Positions 1-6,719 of a DNA stretch of 11,989 bases are shown piece after piece. Origin of the DNA: Opitutia bacterium (GTDB lineage: Bacteria > Verrucomicrobiota > Verrucomicrobiia > Opitutales > JANYEO01). A program made the translations under genes and the position numbers. Under the pieces are notes generated by a model. That model made no database searches, was not told the DNA's origin, and saw nothing but the letters and a program-made list of their open reading frames with translations. Location: the NCBI GenBank assembly GCA_025363025.1, contig JANYEO010000079.1, positions 1 to 11,989 of the forward strand, read 5' to 3'. Numbering within the stretch: the stretch's first letter is position 1; every line of letters starts with the position of its first letter.

Positions 1-96
1 ACCGCTAGTGACTTGGAGGACGCAGGCTTTACCGCTGACGAAGCAGCAGGGGTTTTGGCCCGTGTTGCAGAGTTTAACGCCCAAAAACAGGGCTAA
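1..96 (+). CDS. nusA: Transcription termination/antitermination protein NusA, C-terminal end (partial)
   Basis: The window opens inside a reading frame that runs 31 codons to a TAA at 94-96. The peptide is acidic and helical (ASDLEDAGFTADEA...) and resembles the last helix-hairpin-helix repeat of bacterial NusA, the RNA polymerase-binding elongation, pausing and antitermination factor. The main support is position: it sits 57 bp upstream of infB on the same strand and nusA-infB-rbfA is a widespread gene order. The S1 and KH RNA-binding domains would lie outside the window. The remnant is too short to assign by sequence alone, so another acidic C-terminus cannot be excluded. Confidence 0.72.
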   Translation, partial: TASDLEDAGFTADEAAGVLARVAEFNAQKQG

Positions 97-118
97 TCCC
101 GTTTAGTGGGTATTTTTT
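90..118 (+). terminator. Weak nusA-infB intercistronic hairpin with T tract
   Basis: CCCG (98-101) can pair with TGGG (107-110), one pair being G-T, just before a run of seven T at 112-118. GGG at 90-92 could compete for the same CCC. The stem is only 4 bp, so at most this would attenuate read-through from nusA into infB. It may be chance. Confidence 0.2.
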
Positions 119-153
119 TAACGCCTATTTTTTAGTTTTTCAGAAGGTCTTTC

Positions 154-2670
154 ATGAGTGTACGCATTTATCAGCTCTCAAAGCAGCTCCAAATGGAGAA
201 TAAGGATCTTATCCTTATTCTTAAAGAGCGCGGATTAAAGGCCGATAGTCCTTCTAATACGATTCCTAATATCTATGCAGACGCGCTGCTCGAAGAATAT
301 AAGGATCGTTTGGCCCCTGTTTCTTCTGTAGAGCCTGCTGCACTTAAGGTAGAAGAGCCCATTGCAAAACCAGAAGCTACTGTCGTTAGCCCAAGCATAC
401 CCGTGGCCCCGCCTGCTGCGGAACCCGAAGCAGTAATGGTTGATGCTGCTCTGCCTGTAGCTACGGTATCCGTTCCTGCTCCTTTACCAGCAGTTGCTAA
501 ACTGCCAGCTGCTCCCGCACTTTTGCCCGGCAAAATGGCGCCTGGGGTGCCTTCTTTAAAGGGGCTTACAGCGCCCGCCTTGCCTCCACGCCCTCCGGCA
601 TTTCCGAAGCCTGCAAGCTTGCCTAGGCCTGTATCAACCGCCGCGTTGCAGCCTAAGGCTCCTACGCCTGTTGTTGTAGCAGCACCGGCCGCTCATATCG
701 TCGTAGAGCCGGAGGTTACTGTGTCGGGTCTTCCACCTGCTGCCCCTGCTTACGCAAAGGCGCCCGCATTGCCTCCTATGCAGAAGGCGCCAGCCGCTTT
801 ACCGCCACGGCCTGTAACGCGCCCTCCTGTGCCAGTTGCAGTAGAAGTTTCTTTAGAAAATGCAGAAGGCGTCACGGCCGAGGCTATTCCAGCCCCCGCC
901 GCTTTACGCAAAGCTTTGTGCAAGCCTCCCGTCGTCGTGAGGGATTTTGCTACCCTGCTCGATGTTAAGCCGTTTCGCTTAATTTCTGAACTTATGGAAA
1001 TGGGCATTTTTGCCTCCATGAATCAAGTTATCGATGAAGACGTGGCAGTTCGCTTAGCCCTGCGTCATGGGGTAGAGCTCGAGGTCCGGCACCGCGGGGA
1101 GACTCAGGCTCAGCAACCTGCGAAGAAAGTCGTAGCTGCCATTCGTGAAGCTATTTTAGAGTCTCGGCCCGCTGTTGTTTGCGTTTTAGGTCACGTAGAC
1201 CATGGTAAAACAACCCTGCTAGATACTATTCGCCGTACCAACGTGGTTAAAGGCGAAGCCGGGGGCATTACCCAGCATATTGGGGCCTATCAGGTAGAGC
1301 ATCGAGATCACAAAATCACTTTTATTGATACTCCGGGCCACGCTGCATTTTCTAAAATGCGGGAACGTGGGGCCAATGTTACGGATATCGCGGTTCTCGT
1401 TGTCGCGGCAGATGATGGCTTTATGCCTCAAACGGACGAAGCGCTTAAGTTTGCCCAAAAGGCTAATGTGCCTGTCGTGGTTGCCGTTAACAAAATGGAT
1501 GCCAAAGGGGCCAATTTAGAAAAGGTAAAGCAACAGCTTCAACAGCGGGGCATCGCTTCAGAAGATTGGGGAGGCGAAACTTTGGTGGCGCCTATTTCTG
1601 CCATTAAGGGAGATGGTATGCCCGAGTTGCTCGATAGCATCCTCCTTCAGGCCGAAATGTTGGATCTCAAGGCGGATCCTAAAGGCCCGGCGGAGGTCAC
1701 TATTATCGAAGCCCAGATGGAGCAAGGGCTTGGCTGTACGGCCAGTGTCATTGTCAAAGAGGGGACGCTTCGCATAGGGGATACCCTTGTGTGCGGTACC
1801 GCTTTTTGCCGTGTGCGCTCTATGGCAGATGATAAGGGTAAACCCTTAAAAGAAGCTCGTCCGTCCACGCCTTTAAAAACAATTGGTTGGTCGGAGACCC
1901 CAGAGGCCGGTCTTATCGCTCGTGTGGTTAAGAACGAAAAAGAAGCCAAAGTTTGCATAGAAGACTTTATCGAAGCCCGTAAACGGCAAGCTCAGCGCGA
2001 AGCAGCGCCTAAAATAGCGATGAGCATGGAGTCTCTCTTTGCCTCCCTGGGGGATCAAAAAAAGCTCCTCAAAGTCCTCATTAAGGCAGACGTACATGGC
2101 AGTGTAGAAGCATTGGCCGGGGCCTTGCTTGCGATTAAGAGCACGAAGGTCTCGCTTGAAGTTATCGATTCCAGCGTTGGGCTTATTTCAAAAAGCGACG
2201 TTATGTTGGCCTCTACTTCGGGGACGACGATTGTGGCGTTTAATACCAAGCTCGATACGGGTGTCCCTGCTGTAGCCAAGCATGAGGGCGTGCGGATCAT
2301 TCAGCATAATATTATTTACGAGCTCATCGATCAAGTTCGCGAAGCCATGGCGGAGCTCTTGGATCCTGATCTCAAGGAAGTCAAAGTCGGGGCGGCAGAA
2401 GTTCGCCAACTCTTTTCTCTCACCAAAGGTGCGGTGGCCGGTTGTATGGTTACCGAAGGCAAAATCACGAGAGATTCTCAAGCCCGTCTTATTCGTAAAG
2501 GCACTGTCCTTCACGAAGGTAAAGTCGTTACTCTCAAACGCTTTAAAGACGATGCGAATGAAGTCCGCGCCGGTTACGAGTGTGGTATTCGCTTAGAAGG
2601 GTACGATAATTACCAGGCTAAGGATATTATTGAGTCCTATATAATTGAGAAGATACCCGCCACTTTATAA
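154..2670 (+). CDS. infB: Translation initiation factor IF-2
   Basis: IF-2 is the cytosolic GTPase that brings initiator fMet-tRNA to the 30S subunit and promotes 50S joining. The 838 residues show the full plan. An IF2_N-type domain lies at about 1-50 (MSVRIYQLSKQL start). A Pro/Ala/Val-rich low-complexity linker follows at about 55-255, then a second IF2_N-like domain at about 265-312 (FATLLDVKPFRLISEL). The G domain has G1 GHVDHGKTT at 346, G2 GGITQHIGAY, G3 DTPGH at 392, G4 NKMD at 446 and G5 SAI at 482. Beta-barrel and C-terminal fMet-tRNA-binding domains end in the typical EKIPATL-like tail. Length is close to that of long-form bacterial IF-2. AGAAGG at 142-147 is a good ribosome binding site for the ATG at 154. 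The TAA stop forms part of a long palindrome arm. No key residue is missing. Confidence 0.98.
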   Translation: MSVRIYQLSKQLQMENKDLILILKERGLKADSPSNTIPNIYADALLEEYKDRLAPVSSVEPAALKVEEPIAKPEATVVSPSIPVAPPAAEPEAVMVDAALPVATVSVPAPLPAVAKLPAAPALLPGKMAPGVPSLKGLTAPALPPRPPAFPKPASLPRPVSTAALQPKAPTPVVVAAPAAHIVVEPEVTVSGLPPAAPAYAKAPALPPMQKAPAALPPRPVTRPPVPVAVEVSLENAEGVTAEAIPAPAALRKALCKPPVVVRDFATLLDVKPFRLISELMEMGIFASMNQVIDEDVAVRLALRHGVELEVRHRGETQAQQPAKKVVAAIREAILESRPAVVCVLGHVDHGKTTLLDTIRRTNVVKGEAGGITQHIGAYQVEHRDHKITFIDTPGHAAFSKMRERGANVTDIAVLVVAADDGFMPQTDEALKFAQKANVPVVVAVNKMDAKGANLEKVKQQLQQRGIASEDWGGETLVAPISAIKGDGMPELLDSILLQAEMLDLKADPKGPAEVTIIEAQMEQGLGCTASVIVKEGTLRIGDTLVCGTAFCRVRSMADDKGKPLKEARPSTPLKTIGWSETPEAGLIARVVKNEKEAKVCIEDFIEARKRQAQREAAPKIAMSMESLFASLGDQKKLLKVLIKADVHGSVEALAGALLAIKSTKVSLEVIDSSVGLISKSDVMLASTSGTTIVAFNTKLDTGVPAVAKHEGVRIIQHNIIYELIDQVREAMAELLDPDLKEVKVGAAEVRQLFSLTKGAVAGCMVTEGKITRDSQARLIRKGTVLHEGKVVTLKRFKDDANEVRAGYECGIRLEGYDNYQAKDIIESYIIEKIPATL

Positions 2671-2795
2671 AATAGGGCCTGAAAGCCATTCTTTTGAGTG
2701 CTTTTGAGCATCACTGTGCTCACGTACTAAAACGTACGCTCCGCGCGCTTCCTCTCAAAATCTTCTCAAAATCAAGACTTTCAGGCCCTATTTTA
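2668..2795 (+). repeat. Long palindrome, copy A, between infB and rbfA
   Basis: A perfect 18-bp outer arm pairs 2668-2685 with 2778-2795, and the infB TAA (2668-2670) is its first three bases. Inner stems TTTTGAG (2692-2698) with CTCAAAA (2765-2771), and a second TTTTGAG (2702-2708) with CTCAAAA (2754-2760), continue the hairpin. The apex holds GCTCACGTAC (2718-2727) and GTACGCTCCGCGCGC (2734-2748), shared with copies C and D. A short stem AAGAC/GTCTT at 2795-2807 followed by a T-rich run lies directly after. It could act as a terminator between infB and rbfA or as a dispersed element; I cannot tell which. Confidence 0.85.
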
Positions 2796-2851
2796 AGACT
2801 CAGTCTTTTCCTTTCTTTACTTTTTATTTCAGACATTACTGAACGGTTTAT

Positions 2852-3205
2852 ATGGCAAGTTATTTAGAGCGCGTAAACGCAGTCATTTTAAGAGAGCTTA
2901 GCGAATGCTTGCGCTCACGGTATGGTACGGCTTCTGTCCGCATCACGCTTACAGGCGTACAGACAGAGTCTAATTTGCAGCAGGCCAAAGTCTTTTATGC
3001 AGTTATTGGGGATAAAGCCGATAAAGCCTTGGCAAAAAAGAATTTAAAGTCTTGGTCCGGTTCTCTACGGAAAGCCCTGGCAGATTCTAATTTGCTCAAA
3101 ATGCTGCCCAGGCTTCAATTCATCTTTGATGATTCGATGGAGCGCGGTAGCCGTATTGTTACTTTATTAGAGAATCTGGACCAAGATACTGAGCCCCGTT
3201 TATAA
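2852..3205 (+). CDS. rbfA: 30S ribosome-binding factor RbfA
   Basis: RbfA is a small KH-type protein that binds 16S rRNA near helix 1 and helps late 30S maturation and cold adaptation. The 117 residues match the usual family length. Landmarks are the N-terminal helix (ERVNAVILRELSECL), the strand region VRITLTGV with the QQAKVFYAV segment, and the highly typical LPRLQFIFDDSMERGSRI near residues 85-102. Its place after infB agrees with the conserved cluster, although palindrome copy A separates the two genes by 181 bp, more than usual. No clear Shine-Dalgarno sequence precedes the ATG; the start is chosen because the alignable family N-terminus begins there. Confidence 0.93.
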   Translation: MASYLERVNAVILRELSECLRSRYGTASVRITLTGVQTESNLQQAKVFYAVIGDKADKALAKKNLKSWSGSLRKALADSNLLKMLPRLQFIFDDSMERGSRIVTLLENLDQDTEPRL

Positions 3206-3210
3206 CGAAT

Positions 3211-3255
3211 AGGGCCGTTTCTGCGGGGAGGGTCACTCGGCTTTTTTGCCTTTTT
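3211..3255 (+). terminator. Candidate Rho-independent terminator after rbfA
   Basis: AGGGCCG (3211-3217) can pair with CGGCTTT (3238-3244), including two G-T pairs, and the stem runs straight into a T-rich tract (TTTTTTGCCTTTTT). The 20-nt loop is long, so stability is modest. Position 6 nt after the rbfA stop fits the end of the nusA-infB-rbfA transcript. Confidence 0.42.
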
Positions 3256-3281
3256 AATAAAATATATCATCTACAGGTAGG

Positions 3282-3287
3282 TATAAT
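3282..3287 (+). promoter_or_regulatory. Candidate -10 box (TATAAT) for the broken ankyrin gene
   Basis: A perfect TATAAT lies 40 bp upstream of the ATG at 3328 in a very A+T-rich stretch after the rbfA terminator candidate. I see no good -35 hexamer at 16-18 bp spacing, and in such A+T-rich DNA the match could be chance. Confidence 0.3.
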
Positions 3288-3327
3288 AACTTATTTTTTA
3301 CGTATTCTTGTTTTACTTTATTTTATT

Positions 3328-3627
3328 ATGAAATCCATCCGGCTCTTAATGGCTTCTTTATTTATTTTCACAAGCGGTGCCGCTTTCAGCATGCCTAGGT
3401 ACCTAGGTAAATTCACTGTAACAAGTCCAGAAAGCTCAAAAATTCTGCAAGTAGTCAATCGAGGAGAGATCGAGATATTCTTTGATCTAGTCGCAGCGAA
3501 CCCAAGGATCCTCAATCTTCGTTTAAATACAAATGAGGATACCCCCCTGCATGTGGCGGCTCGCATGGGCAATTTAAAATTTGTACAATGCCTTATCCGG
3601 GCAGGTGCTGATTGCAACTGCAACTAA
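3328..3627 (+). CDS. Ankyrin gene segment 1: signal peptide plus first ankyrin repeat
   Basis: This 99-residue segment begins MKSIRLLMASLFIF and has a Lys/Arg head, a hydrophobic core and a small-residue region (SGAAFS), so it is a probable Sec signal peptide cleaved near residue 21. An ankyrin repeat follows (DTPLHVAARMGN, then LIRAGAD). The frame ends early at a TAA (3625-3627) just after the hexamer TGCAAC repeated twice (3613-3624). The ankyrin sequence continues without a gap in frame 2. If translated alone it would give a small exported protein with about one repeat. No Shine-Dalgarno sequence is visible. Confidence 0.6.
   Translation: MKSIRLLMASLFIFTSGAAFSMPRYLGKFTVTSPESSKILQVVNRGEIEIFFDLVAANPRILNLRLNTNEDTPLHVAARMGNLKFVQCLIRAGADCNCN
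3394..3409 (+). repeat. CCTAGGTA in two perfect tandem copies
   Basis: Two head-to-tail copies of CCTAGGTA lie at 3394-3401 and 3402-3409; the first 14 bases also form a perfect palindrome. It falls in the coding region just after the predicted signal-peptide cleavage zone (encoding PRYLG). Loss or gain of an 8-bp unit would shift frame. Confidence 0.6.
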
Positions 3628-4390
3628 TCGAGAAGGGGCTACACCGGCTATGCTTGCTATTCAGGCTGGGCATTATGCTATTATGCAGGTGCTTACTAGA
3701 CGGGTGCAGTTCTCGGATAACTTGCCCTTGATAAATCAACAGCCCGCGGCCTTGTTTTCTCCTCTTCCAAATAGAGCGCAATCGTCGTATGTTCCTCAAT
3801 ATTTCCCTGTTGCACTCGTTCAGGAACAATTCATTAATGAAGCAGTGGCGGTTTTGCCATCAGAGAATAGGTTGGGATATGCCAATCCCCCCTCTAACAA
3901 TAACAATAATCAAGAGCCGGAACAGGACGATTTTTTTGAAGAGCTGTTTGACATGATTAGGGAGGGCAAAGTTGAATTATTTTATGATTTTTTAAATATG
4001 ATTGAGGGGGTGGATTTGGGATCGATCCTAGATCGCGAGGGCAACACCTTACTTCATCTAGCAGCTCAATTGGGCCGTGCGGATTTCGTACAACGCCTCA
4101 TTCAGGCAGGCGCTAATATAAATACACTTAATCAGGCGGGGGATACACCGGCTGTGCTTGCCTTGCATGCTGAGCATTTTCATGTGGTGCAGCTATTTAC
4201 TAGAGGCGGGCAGGGATTGACTAATTTGTCTTTGATAAATCAGCGATCCGAGGCTTCGATTTTTCCTGCCCCCAGTATAACGCAATCGGCCTATCTTCCT
4301 CAGGGTTCAGTTTTTTTGCAAGTCCCGACGCAACCCATTAATGGAGAAGATGTTATTATAGATTATAGAAGATGTTATTATAGATTATGA
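3581..4390 (+). CDS. Ankyrin gene segment 2: two ankyrin pairs and linkers
   Basis: Coding similarity in this frame starts near 3620 (ATNREGATPAMLAIQAGH); the TTG at 3581 is not a believable start, so this is a continuation and not a separate gene. It holds the second ankyrin repeat, a linker with LINQQPAALFSPLP and a five-Asn tract, and a second ankyrin pair (EGNTLLHLAAQLGRADFVQRL and NTLNQAGDTPAVLALHAEH). A second linker (LINQRSEASIFPAP) resembles the first. It ends at a TGA inside the second copy of the 22-bp duplication. With the duplication removed, reading passes smoothly into segment 3. Confidence 0.55.
   Translation: MYNALSGQVLIATATNREGATPAMLAIQAGHYAIMQVLTRRVQFSDNLPLINQQPAALFSPLPNRAQSSYVPQYFPVALVQEQFINEAVAVLPSENRLGYANPPSNNNNNQEPEQDDFFEELFDMIREGKVELFYDFLNMIEGVDLGSILDREGNTLLHLAAQLGRADFVQRLIQAGANINTLNQAGDTPAVLALHAEHFHVVQLFTRGGQGLTNLSLINQRSEASIFPAPSITQSAYLPQGSVFLQVPTQPINGEDVIIDYRRCYYRL
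3896..3910 (+). repeat. AAC/AAT trinucleotide run (five Asn codons)
   Basis: Five successive Asn codons occur in the linker of ankyrin module 1. Slippage here would change tract length but keep frame. A matching, longer tract lies in the next linker at 4704-4727. Confidence 0.7.
4345..4388 (+). repeat. Perfect 22-bp tandem duplication
   Basis: Bases 4345-4366 and 4367-4388 are identical (AGAAGATG...GATTAT). Since 22 is not a multiple of three, the second copy shifts frame and brings in the TGA at 4388-4390. Removing one copy joins IIDY to DSENTGELETQ in one open frame, which marks this as a recent insertion in a formerly continuous gene. Confidence 0.92.
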
Positions 4391-4898
4391 CAGTGAAAAC
4401 ACGGGTGAATTAGAGACCCAGGAGGATTCTGATTCATTGAATGCGGAGGAGCGCTTCACTCATTATTCCCAGAAAGATTTTGCTCCACTCCCTGCTCCCT
4501 TTAACCCTAACGGGGAGGCATTCAGGGGGGAATACATATTTCATGTATATCAACCCAATATTTTAGATAATCGTCGGTCTAATGAATCTTTATCCTCCGT
4601 TCCTTCTTCTCTGCTGAGTGCGTTTCGGCTAACGACCGAAGGTCTTCGATCGCTTTCTATTTTTTCAAGGAATGGGTTAGGATACATAAACCCATCTTCT
4701 AGCAATAATAACAACAATAATAATAACTCCGTTATTCCGTTGCCAACGCCCGAAAATAGAGACTTGGCCTCGCTCACAGCAGTTCGCCGCCTCAGCAACT
4801 CGCTTCCTGAGCCCCGTCCGTTTTTAGTGTCGCACTTTTTTAAGGCATTTAATGCGGTGTCCTCAACTGATCAAGTGGGTGCTGCACTTCATACTTGA
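4389..4898 (+). CDS. Ankyrin gene segment 3: acidic and Ser/Asn-rich linker
   Basis: This frame-3 segment is open from inside the duplication to a TGA at 4896-4898. It begins with an acidic stretch (DSENTGELETQEDSDSL), then a low-complexity Ser/Leu/Pro region containing LGYINPSSS and eight Asn. That resembles LGYANPPS and its Asn tract in segment 2, pointing to a duplicated module. No ankyrin repeat is obvious here. The TTG at 4437 opens the longest start-bearing form, but a real start there is unlikely; this is an internal piece of the broken gene. Confidence 0.45.
   Translation, partial: DSENTGELETQEDSDSLNAEERFTHYSQKDFAPLPAPFNPNGEAFRGEYIFHVYQPNILDNRRSNESLSSVPSSLLSAFRLTTEGLRSLSIFSRNGLGYINPSSSNNNNNNNNSVIPLPTPENRDLASLTAVRRLSNSLPEPRPFLVSHFFKAFNAVSSTDQVGAALHT
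4704..4727 (+). repeat. AAT/AAC trinucleotide run (eight Asn codons)
   Basis: Eight Asn codons in a row follow NPSSS in linker 2, at the position equivalent to the five-Asn tract of linker 1. Slippage would preserve frame. Confidence 0.75.
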
Positions 4899-5116
4899 AT
4901 CGGCCTAACAGGACGGATTTGAACGTGTTATATGAGGGGCGCACCCCTTTGCATTATGCTGCGCATGCAGGTAATCTGGAGGTAGTACGCTGGCTTATTA
5001 ATAATGGAGCATTGCATAATATTGCCGATGAAATGGGGCTAACTCCTATGGATTATGCAGCTCAACGGGGCCATTGGGATATTGTGAAATTGTTAGGCCG
5101 CCTGGCTGATCGTTAA
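4895..5116 (+). CDS. Ankyrin gene segment 4: C-terminal ankyrin pair
   Basis: Back in frame 2, this segment carries two clear ankyrin repeats exactly 33 residues apart (EGRTPLHYAAHAGNLEVVRWL and GLTPMDYAAQRGHWDIVKLL), ending LADR and a TAA at 5114-5116. They fit the consensus better than the upstream repeats. The first codon, TTG at 4895, overlaps the end of segment 3 and has no ribosome binding site. I read this as the 3' end of the broken gene, not as a separate short gene. Confidence 0.55.
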   Translation: MNRPNRTDLNVLYEGRTPLHYAAHAGNLEVVRWLINNGALHNIADEMGLTPMDYAAQRGHWDIVKLLGRLADR

Positions 5117-5137
5117 ATCATATTGGGGATTTATTGC

Positions 5138-5263
5138 TAGGACAGGGTTAGAAGGGGCGGATTTTGAGATGATTACTAGGCTGTACGACCGAGTGTGCTA
5201 AGGCACTTGATGGCGTACCAACAACATAAGCGCTCAAAAGTTGCCCCTTCTAACCTTGTCCTA
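5138..5263. repeat. Long palindrome, copy B, between the ankyrin gene and pyk
   Basis: A 21-bp outer arm pairs 5138-5158 with 5243-5263, with one G-T wobble, and includes the pyk stop (TAG on the minus strand, 5261-5263). The inner stem is TTTTGAG (5162-5168) with CTCAAAA (5233-5239). On the minus strand its flank matches copy D (GTAATCATCT then AAAATC), so this copy is inverted relative to A, C and D. The apex has diverged and lacks CTCCGCGCGC. Lying between convergent genes, it could terminate both. Confidence 0.82.
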
Positions 5264-6685
5264 AAGCCACTCTACTTGGCGTAACTGTATACTGTCTATG
5301 ACCTTGTCCCCATGGATGACGTTCATGACGACGACTTGCCAATCTCCTTTGCGGACCCAGTGCTTGCCATGCAAACACATAAACGCATTTTTAATCGTTA
5401 CTTCCGGGTCTTTTGAGAATTCCGTTAAAAAGGGCTCAATCCCCCAGAGCAAATGGAGTTGCCGGAACAACATTGGGGTATCCGTAAACGCATAAATTGG
5501 GCAGCCAACCGGGCGGAGGGAGGATAATATCTGGGCCAAGTACCCACTGCGTGTAAAAACGATAATGCCTGCTTTTTTCAGGTCCTGGGCCAAGGCAACA
5601 GCCGAACGTAAGAGTTTATCTTTCGGGCGGTGCAGCTTGAGATCAGGGCGAAAAGAAGGCTCTGCATTACTCTCTATTTGCTCAGCAATACGGGTCATGA
5701 CTTCCACACATTCAACGGGGAATTTCCCTACCGTTGTTTCTCCCGATAGCATCACGCAGTCCGCTTGCTCAAAGACGGCATTGGCTACGTCCGATACTTC
5801 AGCCCGCGTTGGTACAGGGGCCATAATCATGCTCTCTAGCATGTGGGTGGCTACAATTACCGGCTTCCCGCGTTTAATACAGGCATTAACTGTACTGCGC
5901 TGGATGATAGGCAATTCTTCATAAGGGCACTCAATCCCCAAATCTCCCCGGGCCACCATAATGCCATCACAGGCTTCGATGATGGAGTCAATATTGGCAA
6001 TGGCGGACTGGTCTTCAATCTTCGCAATGATGCGCGCTTGGGAGCCCCCTGCTTTTAGGTGCTGCCGCAAAAGGTCAATGTCAGAGGCTTGGCGAACAAA
6101 AGAAAGGGCAAAAAATTCAATCCCTTCTTCCATGCCCACGGCAATATCTTGCAGGTCTTTTTCCGTCAGAGCCGGTAACCCTACGTGTACACCGGGTAAA
6201 TTGATATGTCGACGGCTGCCCATGCGTCCGCCAATAAGGACTTCGCAGTGGAGCCTGTCTGCAAATTTTTCGGCTACTTTGAGGCGGATGAGGCCACTAT
6301 CTACTAAAATGGTATTGCCTACCTCTAGGTCATTTACAATGCCTGGGTAGTTAACCGTAACGCCGAGGGTGCCTTCTTGGAGGGCTTCAGGACAGACAAG
6401 TAAATCGATTTTTTGACCGGGTTTCAGGTCTACGGCTTCTGGTAAGTCTCCCGTGCGGATTTCTGGGCCCTTAACGTCCATCATCAGGGCCACTGGCTTT
6501 TCAATCCTTTCACTTACCCGGCGGATGCGGCGGATCATCTCACGCGTCCAGGCATGGGTTGCATGAGCCATATTGAGGCGGCAAATAACAGCGCCTGCCA
6601 AAAAAATCTTTTCAAGAACGGCCTCTTCCGCAGTGGCAGGTCCTAGCGTAAAAATAATCTTCGTATGTCGATATTGATATTTCAT
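5261..6685 (-). CDS. pyk: Pyruvate kinase
   Basis: Pyruvate kinase turns phosphoenolpyruvate and ADP into pyruvate and ATP in the cytosol. The 474-residue protein from the ATG at 6685 begins MKYQYRHTKIIFTLGPAT, as the family does. A TTG at 6733 would add 16 unrelated residues and overlap the upstream gene. Motifs are DVKGPEIRTG at 70, INLPGV and LPALTEKD near 161-177, the catalytic Lys and metal Glu in AKIEDQ at 221, MVARGDLGIE at 243, ATHMLESM at 279, PTRAEVSDVANAV at 292 and SGETTVGKFP at 314. A normal-length C-terminal domain follows. The segment RLNMAHATH at 36 has Ala where most enzymes have Ser (usual N-x-S-H), a potassium ligand in well-studied homologues, while Glu in GPEIRTG points to a potassium-dependent type. 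It lies 34 bp after the YycJ-like gene and is probably co-transcribed with it. Confidence 0.96.
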   Translation of the reverse strand: MKYQYRHTKIIFTLGPATAEEAVLEKIFLAGAVICRLNMAHATHAWTREMIRRIRRVSERIEKPVALMMDVKGPEIRTGDLPEAVDLKPGQKIDLLVCPEALQEGTLGVTVNYPGIVNDLEVGNTILVDSGLIRLKVAEKFADRLHCEVLIGGRMGSRRHINLPGVHVGLPALTEKDLQDIAVGMEEGIEFFALSFVRQASDIDLLRQHLKAGGSQARIIAKIEDQSAIANIDSIIEACDGIMVARGDLGIECPYEELPIIQRSTVNACIKRGKPVIVATHMLESMIMAPVPTRAEVSDVANAVFEQADCVMLSGETTVGKFPVECVEVMTRIAEQIESNAEPSFRPDLKLHRPKDKLLRSAVALAQDLKKAGIIVFTRSGYLAQILSSLRPVGCPIYAFTDTPMLFRQLHLLWGIEPFLTEFSKDPEVTIKNAFMCLHGKHWVRKGDWQVVVMNVIHGDKVIDSIQLRQVEWL

Positions 6686-6719
6686 GAAAAATGGCTGAAT
6701 TGATTTTATTGGGTCGCCC

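Larger units (their letters stand above)
3328..5116 (+). pseudogene. Secreted ankyrin-repeat protein gene, broken by three frameshifts
   Basis: Four open segments in frames 1, 2, 3 and 2 follow each other and read as one protein once three lesions are corrected. The first is one extra base near 3613-3625. Restoring frame there gives exactly 33 residues from TPLH to TPAM, the ankyrin period. The second is a perfect 22-bp tandem duplication at 4345-4388. The third is a net loss of one base at about 4868-4898. The repaired gene would be 1767 nt, 588 residues. It would have a signal peptide, two ankyrin-pair modules joined by Ser/Pro/Gln-rich linkers with poly-Asn tracts, and a C-terminal ankyrin pair. 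Ankyrin repeats bind other proteins, and exported ones are common in host-associated bacteria. The target is unknown. Programmed frameshifting or phase variation is possible, but simple decay is the plainer reading. Confidence 0.8.

Noticed and set aside
273..2514. Several long antisense open frames opposite infB
   Set aside because: They mirror the codon pattern of infB, show no protein family features, and have low-complexity Ala/Gly/Thr composition opposite the Pro/Ala linker.
3605..3630. Programmed frameshift within the ankyrin gene
   Set aside because: No heptameric slippery sequence with a downstream structure is evident, and two more lesions follow, so mutation is the simpler explanation.
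3896..4727. Poly-Asn codon runs as phase-variation switches
   Set aside because: The unit is three bases, so slippage changes tract length but never frame.
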